Source: Deltaproteobacteria bacterium (GTDB taxonomy: Bacteria > Myxococcota > Polyangia > Polyangiales > B10-G4). Taken from it: a stretch of DNA of 26,287 bases. Both the position numbers and the translations under genes were made by a program. The stretch covers positions 1 through 26,287 of the forward strand of contig JAFDCW010000003.1 in assembly GCA_019312705.1 (NCBI GenBank). Direction: 5' to 3'. The notes under the pieces are model-generated. The model worked only from the letters and a program-made list of their open reading frames with translations, was not told the DNA's origin and made no database searches. This document shows positions 21,399 through 26,287 of this stretch, one piece after another; within the stretch, counting starts at the first letter, position 1; each line of letters starts with the position of its first letter.

Positions 21399-22682
21399 CC
21401 CGCGCTCTACCTCGGCAAAATCGACAGCGCAGTCGAGGCGCGCGAGCACGCTGTAGAAGCCGAACTGGAGGCGATTCATGAAGAACATGCCGTCAGGAAT
21501 CGGGACGAACTCGTCGTCTTTCTCCTTCACCGCGTGGCGCCCGATGTCCCGGAACGACTGGACCAAGTTGGCGACGTAGGGGCGCTCGATACGAAAGGGG
21601 CTTTCGCTGAGGGGCTTGAACGCGTCGCGTACGTAGGCCAGAGCGCGGTCCTCGTAGGTACCCCCGCGGAGTTCGAGCAGCCCTCGCACGCCGTCGTCAA
21701 ACGCGGCGGGGTCGCGGGAGATGGCCGCCCAATGCATCTGGGTGGCGTATTCGCGATGGGCGGCGTCGAGCATCTGGACGCAGCCGAAGTCGAGGAACCA
21801 CACCCGGCCATCGGGGGCGAAGTAGTAGTTTCGCGGGTGCGGGTCGGCGTTGAATACGCCCCCAACGAGCGTGCCCTTGAAGACGAATCGCCAGAGCGTC
21901 TCGGCCCACGCGACCCGATCGGCGAGGGGCGCGGCCCCGGCTTCATCGAGGGTGAGGCCCGTGGCCAGCTCGCTCGTGAGAACCCTCTTTGCCGACCGGT
22001 CGTCGATGACGGCGGGGACGAGGATTCGGGGGTGGTCTCGATGCAGCTCGGCGAAGTGCCGCTGCCGCTCGGCCTCGAGGTCGTAGTCGAGTTCCTCGAG
22101 GAACCGAGCCCGTATCTGTTCGTAGATCCTCTTGGTCCCGAACTTCGAGGTTACCCCGGTGAGGTTGACCGTTCGCTCGATCAGCCCGGCGTTCGCGAGG
22201 TCCGCCGCGACAGCCTCCGCGACCCCGTGATGCTGCACCTTCACCACCACCTCACGACCGTCGTGAAGCCGCGCTCGGTGCACCTGTCCGATGGAGGCGC
22301 TCGCCATCGGCACCTCGTCGAAGCGCGCGAAGAGGGACTCGGGCGACGCGCCGAGTTCTTCCTCGATGATGGTCCGCACGGCCGAAGGTGAGCTGTGGGG
22401 AGTCGCCGCCATCAAGCGGGACATCCACTTCTCGTGGGCGGCGCGTTGCTCCTCCGGGACGAGCCCGTCCACGTAGGCCGCCATCTGCCCAACCTTCGCG
22501 GCCACTCCGCGAAGGGTCCCGAGAGCTTCGGCGGCCTTTCGGACTGCGGCATCCGAGTCCCGCTTCAACAGCGCTCCGGCGCCGACGCGAGCCCCGGCCC
22601 GGGCGAGCTTCGCGAAGCGGCCGAACCGGCCCCCCGGGATCTCTTCGTCGTGCCCCACGAGACGGGACCGTGGGGCACCCAT
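21381..22682 (-). CDS. AarF/ADCK (ABC1/UbiB-type) atypical kinase
   Basis: 433 aa. All family hallmarks are visible: KxGQ at 63-66 (AAKVGQMAAYVDG), the Ala-rich loop ASAS at 127-130 (MASASIGQVHRA) that replaces the Gly-rich loop, Lys148 in VVVKVQ, catalytic NADPHPRN with Asp280 and Asn285, and the metal-binding LDFG with Asp298. UbiB-family proteins act as ATPases or kinases in quinone or lipid metabolism. No C-terminal membrane helices are seen, unlike E. coli UbiB, which suggests a soluble or peripheral member. The start at 22682 has no clear ribosome-binding site, and a GTG eight codons inside is an alternative. It is divergent from the propeller lipoprotein gene, 71 bases apart. Confidence 0.9.
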   Translation of the reverse strand: MGAPRSRLVGHDEEIPGGRFGRFAKLARAGARVGAGALLKRDSDAAVRKAAEALGTLRGVAAKVGQMAAYVDGLVPEEQRAAHEKWMSRLMAATPHSSPSAVRTIIEEELGASPESLFARFDEVPMASASIGQVHRARLHDGREVVVKVQHHGVAEAVAADLANAGLIERTVNLTGVTSKFGTKRIYEQIRARFLEELDYDLEAERQRHFAELHRDHPRILVPAVIDDRSAKRVLTSELATGLTLDEAGAAPLADRVAWAETLWRFVFKGTLVGGVFNADPHPRNYYFAPDGRVWFLDFGCVQMLDAAHREYATQMHWAAISRDPAAFDDGVRGLLELRGGTYEDRALAYVRDAFKPLSESPFRIERPYVANLVQSFRDIGRHAVKEKDDEFVPIPDGMFFMNRLQFGFYSVLARLDCAVDFAEVERGFLPPP

Positions 22683-22753
22683 CGGACGTTGTCGAGGGGC
22701 ACTCGCCGAACCGCTGCGATCGAGGCTCGCGCCTGGAGAGCGTTACCGTCAGA

Positions 22754-24460
22754 ATGACGCTCATGTACCGCTTCGTGACCCGTTTTGTCGGCACGCCCCG
22801 GGCGATGCTCGCGTTCCTCGCACTCGCGGCGCTCACACTCACCGCGTGCGGCTCCGACAACGGGTCGGCCACGGATGCGGCAGGCCCCGATTCCGGCCGC
22901 CTAGACGCCGGCGACGGAGGAGGCGTGATGGACGCCGGCGACGGAGGAACCGTGACCGACGCCGGAGATGGAGGAGGTGTGATGGACGCCGGCGACGGAG
23001 GAGCCATGACCGACGCCGGAGACGGCGGGGCCATGACCGACGCCGGAGACGGAGGAGGTGTGACGGACGCCGCGAGCCCGTGCGACGCCGGGGACGCGGG
23101 CTGCCCGTGCGTGGACGGGACGACCCAGGCCTGCGGGACCGACGTGGGCGCTTGCATGATGGGCGTCTCGACCTGCGCCGACGGCGAGTGGGGCACATGC
23201 ACGGGGGGGGTCGCACCGGCGACCGAGCTCTGCGCGGGCGCGGTGGACGAGGACTGCGATGGTCTCGTCGATTGCGCAGATCCCGAGTGCGGCGGGCAGA
23301 GCTGTGGAGCAAGCCCCCCGGCGGCGCATTGCATCGATGGAACCACGCTGCGCTCCTACGGAGCGGCGGGCACCTGCTCCGCTGAGGCCTGCACCTATCC
23401 TCCGACCGACACGACCTGCCCGGATGGCTGCGGCAGCGGAGCGTGCAGGACTTGCACTCCCGCCTCTTGGGCTCTGACCACCGTCGACTCGCCAGGCGCC
23501 ACCGGGTTCTGGCCCAAGCTGGTGGTCGACGCGTCCGGCGGGGCCCACGTGGCCTACGGCGATACGACGAACACCGACCTGCGCTATGCCCATCGCACCC
23601 CGGCGGGCGTCTGGACAACCGAGACCGCGCACCCCGGCGGGTCGTCGTCCCCGACGATCGCCCTCGACCCGGCTGGCGGAGTGCATGTCGTCGGGCACCA
23701 CTTCATGAACACCGGAATGCTCTACGGCTACCGGAGCCCCGGGGGCGGCTGGACGCGAGGCGCGGCCGGCACCGAGGCTGGCGGGTTCCCGTCGATCGTG
23801 GTCGACGCGGCGGGCCTGCTGCACATGACGTACTCCCGGTCGGTCGGGCTGGAATACACCGAAGAGACCGCAGCGGGGGCATGGTCTACGTCGGCGATCC
23901 CGCTGCCCGCGGGCGTGCGCGGCACCCACACCTCTCTCCGCCTCGATGGCTCCGGGGGCGTTCAGGTCGCCTACTACGATCAGAACAATCGGGACCTGCG
24001 CTACGCCTACCGGGCACCCGGCGGCGCGTGGACCGACGTCCTAGTCGATGGCACCAACGACGTGGGCTTCTACCCCTGGCTCGTAGTCGACCTTTGGGGC
24101 GGGCTTCACGTCAGCTATTCCGATACGACCAATCAGGGCATCCGCTACGCGCACCGAGACCCGGGCGGCACGTGGACGACGATGGCGGTGGACTACCGGG
24201 GGTCGTTCTCGAGCCAACACGGAATCGCGGTCGACGCCTACGGCGGCGTGCACTTCGCCTACTATGATACCGACGGTGCAGACCTCCGGTACGCATTGCT
24301 CAGCCCCTCGGGTACGTGGACACGGCGCACCCTCGACAGCGCGGGGACGACAGGATTGAACCCGTCGATCGACCTCGACGCGACCGGCCGAGCCCACATC
24401 GCCTACTGGCGCGGGACGACCAGCGACCTCGTCCACGCCACCGGCGTCGAGTGCTGGTAG
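22754..24460 (+). CDS. large lipoprotein: 9-residue repeat tether, MopE-type Cys motif and seven-bladed beta-propeller
   Basis: 568 aa from the ATG at 22754; a second in-frame ATG lies at 22763. The open frame continues far upstream but there shadows the AarF-type gene. Lipobox LTAC, Cys32. Residues about 51-104 are six copies of DAGDGG-x-x-x. Then comes a Cys-rich region (about 110-235) with the myxobacterial GVxAC...GxxTCxDGxWGxC...ELC...DEDCDGLVDC motif, seen in MopE-type proteins. From about residue 236 to the end there are seven repeats of about 46 residues with the pattern V-D-x-x-GG-x-H-x-x-Y-x-D...LRYA-x-R-x-P-x-G-x-W-T. The N-terminal WALTTVDSPG strand can complete the last repeat, as in a closed propeller. 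It is presumably surface exposed; the ligand is unknown. Confidence 0.85.
   Translation: MTLMYRFVTRFVGTPRAMLAFLALAALTLTACGSDNGSATDAAGPDSGRLDAGDGGGVMDAGDGGTVTDAGDGGGVMDAGDGGAMTDAGDGGAMTDAGDGGGVTDAASPCDAGDAGCPCVDGTTQACGTDVGACMMGVSTCADGEWGTCTGGVAPATELCAGAVDEDCDGLVDCADPECGGQSCGASPPAAHCIDGTTLRSYGAAGTCSAEACTYPPTDTTCPDGCGSGACRTCTPASWALTTVDSPGATGFWPKLVVDASGGAHVAYGDTTNTDLRYAHRTPAGVWTTETAHPGGSSSPTIALDPAGGVHVVGHHFMNTGMLYGYRSPGGGWTRGAAGTEAGGFPSIVVDAAGLLHMTYSRSVGLEYTEETAAGAWSTSAIPLPAGVRGTHTSLRLDGSGGVQVAYYDQNNRDLRYAYRAPGGAWTDVLVDGTNDVGFYPWLVVDLWGGLHVSYSDTTNQGIRYAHRDPGGTWTTMAVDYRGSFSSQHGIAVDAYGGVHFAYYDTDGADLRYALLSPSGTWTRRTLDSAGTTGLNPSIDLDATGRAHIAYWRGTTSDLVHATGVECW
22904..23065 (+). repeat. 27-bp tandem repeat, six units, in the propeller lipoprotein
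   Basis: Units start at 22904, 22931, 22958, 22985, 23012 and 23039. Each begins GACGCCGG and encodes DAGDGG followed by three variable residues (GVM, TVT, GVM, AMT, AMT, GVT). It is a minisatellite-like, frame-preserving tract and not a CRISPR array, as it has no spacers. Confidence 0.85.
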
Positions 24461-24717
24461 GACACGCATCCGATGACCTGACCGGACAGACCCTGCTCGG
24501 GAAGTTTCGGGTCCTTCGGTGCATCGGCGCCGGCGGCGTGGGCGCCGTCTACGAAGTCGAGCACCTGCTGACGGGCCACCGCCGAGCGCTCAAGGTCCTC
24601 CACGAACGACTGGCCCACTCCGCCGAGAGCGTGTCGCGCTTTGTGCGGGAGGCGGGAATCGCGGCCATCTTGCACGCGACCTACGCCGTGCACGTAGCCC
24701 TGGGTGGGCCCGGCTAG
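24451..24717 (+). pseudogene. truncated Ser/Thr protein kinase (N-terminal lobe only)
   Basis: 88 codons from a GTG at 24451 that overlaps the end of the propeller gene by 10 bases. It starts like a myxobacterial Pkn kinase: LTGQTLLGKFRVLRCIGAGG, then VGAVYEVEH, RRALKVLHERLAHS and SRFVREAGIAAIL, which covers the Gly-rich loop, the ATP-binding Lys and the start of the C-helix. After that the sequence turns unrelated (HATYAVHVALGG) and hits a stop at 24715. The HRD and DFG regions are missing, so it cannot be an active kinase. The break lies about 50 bases before the 3' end of the convergent Cys-rich lipoprotein gene, which suggests a rearrangement endpoint. Confidence 0.75.
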
Positions 24718-24730
24718 CTCCCGAGGCGAC

Positions 24731-25411
24731 TCAGGGAGCCGAACAGACGCCGCCGCCGCAGTCCTCGGTGCAGGTCCAGGAGGCTTCGAGACACGAACAA
24801 GCGCTCGGCGCACAGGACCCGTCGCCGGTGATGCAGTTCTGCCCCGAAGGACAGCCGCGGGTACGGCAGCCAGCGGGCGAAGGAGTGGTGCAGCCCGGAG
24901 CGCTGCAGACGTTGCCCAAGCAGCAGCTCGGGTCACCCGCGGGACACCAATCCCAGCATTGAGCGCCCGCGTAGCAATGGCCTGCTCCTCCCTCGCAATC
25001 GGCGTTCCCCGTGCACTCGTTGGTCGGGGCACATTCGCAGGGCGAGCATCCGTTGCGTATGTAGAAGTCGGTACCGGGTAGGCAAGCGAGGTCACAGATC
25101 GCGCCGCTATTGTTGCACGGCACACAACGCCCACCGACGCACCACTCGGCGCCTGCGGTACACGTCTCGTCGCTGGTACACGCGCTGCCAGCATCGGCGG
25201 TTCCTGTATCGGCCCCGCTGTCTACCGCCGGGCCCGAGTCGCTACCGGCGCCGGAGTCCGCAGGCACGGCCGAGTCCCCGCCGGTGCCCGAGTCGGCCGC
25301 GGCGCCGCTATCGGCCGTTCCGGTGTCATCGCCACACGCAGCGGCGACGAGGAGGAGCAGGAGGAGAAGGATGACGGCCGCGGGGGCCAGGTAGACGAGA
25401 CGGTTGCGCAT
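24731..25411 (-). CDS. cysteine-rich secreted lipoprotein
   Basis: 226 aa from the ATG at 25411. The signal has Arg residues, seven consecutive Leu in its core, and a lipobox AAAC with Cys26. GDDTGTAD and about 45 residues of Asp/Ser/Gly/Ala low complexity form a tether. The mature C-terminal 150 residues contain 28 cysteines (for example CTSDETC, WCVGGRCVPC, CSPCEC, SCCLGNVC, TCTEDCGGGVC), probably paired as disulfides in several small modules. The style resembles the EGF-like or TIL-like repeats of myxobacterial surface proteins, but I cannot assign a family. It converges with the truncated kinase, 13 bases away. Confidence 0.78.
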   Translation of the reverse strand: MRNRLVYLAPAAVILLLLLLLVAAACGDDTGTADSGAAADSGTGGDSAVPADSGAGSDSGPAVDSGADTGTADAGSACTSDETCTAGAEWCVGGRCVPCNNSGAICDLACLPGTDFYIRNGCSPCECAPTNECTGNADCEGGAGHCYAGAQCWDWCPAGDPSCCLGNVCSAPGCTTPSPAGCRTRGCPSGQNCITGDGSCAPSACSCLEASWTCTEDCGGGVCSAP

Positions 25412-25420
25412 GGGAGAAGC

Positions 25421-25484
25421 ATAGCCCGCTTCCGAGGTCTTCGGAGTGACGCCGCAGCCCCGGGGACCGACGCTGTCGGGCTAT
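25421..25484. other. long-range inverted repeat with inner stems, possible structured RNA leader
   Basis: ATAGCCCG (25421-25428) pairs perfectly with CGGGCTAT (25477-25484). Inside lie TCCGA-GGTCT-TCGGA (25431-25445) and CAGC (25455-25458) with GCTG (25472-25475), allowing a three-way junction. It sits between the stop of the methyltransferase gene and the start of the Cys-rich lipoprotein gene, both on the minus strand. It could be a terminator-like or leader structure, or chance in GC-rich DNA. Confidence 0.3.
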
Positions 25485-25495
25485 CAGGGCCGGCG

Positions 25496-26281
25496 CTACG
25501 CCCAAGGACGGTCTTCGAGGGCGATGCCGCAGCCCCCGGTGGCCTCTTTCAGGGCCGCGTACTCCTCGAGGGCGCTGGGGTCGCCGTCGGTGCGTCGCAT
25601 GGCTCGGATGAGGGTGTTCTTCGGGGTGTGTTCGCTGGGCACGAACTCGAGGGCGCTCACATCGTAGCCCGCACTCCGGACGAGCAGCGTGCGCATCGCG
25701 TCGGTGACGGTGGCCGCTGCCTCCCGGCGCAGGTGCGGGCTCCGGAATACGGGCGAGAAGCCGGCTTTCGACTGCGTGATGCGTGACCACTTCGCCGCGA
25801 GCTCGGCCTGGCAGCACGGCGCGACGGCGATCAGGTCGGCCCGGCGGCGCAATCCGAGGGCGAGGGCATCGTCGGTGGCCGTATCGCAGGCGTGTAGGGA
25901 CGCGACGATGTGCACGGCGGACCGAGCGGTCCCCTCGCGCTCCTGGGTCGGGCCAAAGGCGCGGGCGAAGGCGGCGTCGACGTCGAGTGCGTCGATTGCG
26001 CCGGCCTCGAATTGCGTCACCTCGTCCAGGCCCGAGAGCGCCGCCCGCCGGCGACACTCCTCGACGAGGGCGGGGCGTAGCTCCACGCCGAGGATCTGCA
26101 CCGGGTGTCGGAAGCGGTGAACGAAGCTCCACGCGAGCAGAAAGGTGAGGTAGCTGCGACCGCACCCGGCGTCGACGACGCGCACGACATCGTGGCGTTC
26201 CCGAAGCTCAGCGAGGGCCGGGCCGAGCACGGCGAGCAGGTGGTTGATCTGGAAGTACTTGCGAACCTGGGCGGGCGGCAT
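25496..26281 (-). CDS. SAM-dependent methyltransferase, Methyltransf_32-like (may be cut at right edge)
   Basis: 261 aa from the ATG at 26281; the frame stays open to the window edge, so the true start may lie outside. VRKYFQINHLLAVLG precedes the SAM motif VVDAGCGRSYLTFLLAW (Asp37, Gly39), a combination usual in the PF13679 type. Further family features are ILGVELRP after strand two, VASLHACDTATDDAL, and IAVAPCCQAELA. Relatives with this CCQ segment are annotated as RNA or small-molecule methyltransferases without firm substrate. It is cytoplasmic, with no signal. The gene upstream on the same strand is outside the window. Confidence 0.82.
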   Translation of the reverse strand: MPPAQVRKYFQINHLLAVLGPALAELRERHDVVRVVDAGCGRSYLTFLLAWSFVHRFRHPVQILGVELRPALVEECRRRAALSGLDEVTQFEAGAIDALDVDAAFARAFGPTQEREGTARSAVHIVASLHACDTATDDALALGLRRRADLIAVAPCCQAELAAKWSRITQSKAGFSPVFRSPHLRREAAATVTDAMRTLLVRSAGYDVSALEFVPSEHTPKNTLIRAMRRTDGDPSALEEYAALKEATGGCGIALEDRPWA

Positions 26282-26287
26282 CGACCC

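Noticed and set aside
22904..23065. CRISPR-like repeat array
   Set aside because: The 27-bp units are directly adjacent with no spacers, are in frame, and encode DAGDGG repeats in a lipoprotein.
22252..23346. minus-strand frame with PPSPAS repeats
   Set aside because: It is the antisense reading of the 27-bp lipoprotein repeat and of the AarF-type gene region; the plus-strand frame has signal peptide, lipobox and propeller.

Overview
The window looks like chromosomal DNA of a myxobacterium-type organism (Myxococcota, probably Polyangiales or a Sandaracinus-like lineage). The base composition is very GC-rich. Four secreted lipoproteins carry a Cys-Gly-Asp-Asp start followed by low-complexity Thr/Asp/Ser/Gly tethers. 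One of these has a MopE-type cysteine motif and a beta-propeller. There are eukaryotic-like Ser/Thr kinases and an AarF/ADCK kinase. This placement is inferred from protein style, not from a marker gene. I saw no rRNA, tRNA, CRISPR array, transposase or phage gene.

Left part (1-9.6 kb): the C-terminal part of a SulP anion transporter; a small lipoprotein behind a good sigma70-like promoter that may give a leaderless mRNA; an Omp85-type outer-membrane barrel without visible POTRA domains; a small EF-Tu-domain-like barrel protein; a membrane-anchored Ser/Thr kinase; and a NifS/IscS-type cysteine desulfurase. A scar follows at 7.08-7.73 kb, where C-terminal pieces of three unrelated genes lie side by side: an enolase-superfamily racemase, a sugar-nucleotide epimerase and a VOC/glyoxalase. 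The VOC piece is in frame with a methyltransferase. A Met/His-rich outer-membrane protein ends this part.

Centre (9.6-19.7 kb): the most interesting region. Seven leftward genes form one very compact operon, with 4-base overlaps or gaps of 8-18 bases. In transcription order they are ATP-grasp ligase A, glycogen synthase (GlgA), ATP-grasp ligase B, an S51/cyanophycinase-like protein, an esterase with an N-terminal CBM48/E-set-like domain, a RimK-like ATP-grasp ligase C and a second esterase. Divergently transcribed are ATP-grasp ligase D and a class II aldolase-like protein with an altered metal site. A perfect 7-3-7 palindrome sits between the two transcription units. Ligases A, B and D are paralogues sharing a THMEWF signature. 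Ungapped alignment of D to B puts D's first residue on an ATC codon. Four amide-bond-forming ligases with a glucan synthase, two serine esterases and an S51-type hydrolase suggest a pathway for a peptide, a poly-amino-acid or an acylated glucan. I do not recognise it as a described system.

Right part (19.7-26.3 kb): a lipoprotein with an 18-bp tandem repeat, a hemerythrin-like protein, an AarF/ADCK-family kinase, a large lipoprotein with six 27-bp repeats and a seven-bladed propeller, a truncated Ser/Thr kinase overlapping that gene's stop, a cysteine-rich lipoprotein, and a Methyltransf_32-type methyltransferase that may run off the right edge.
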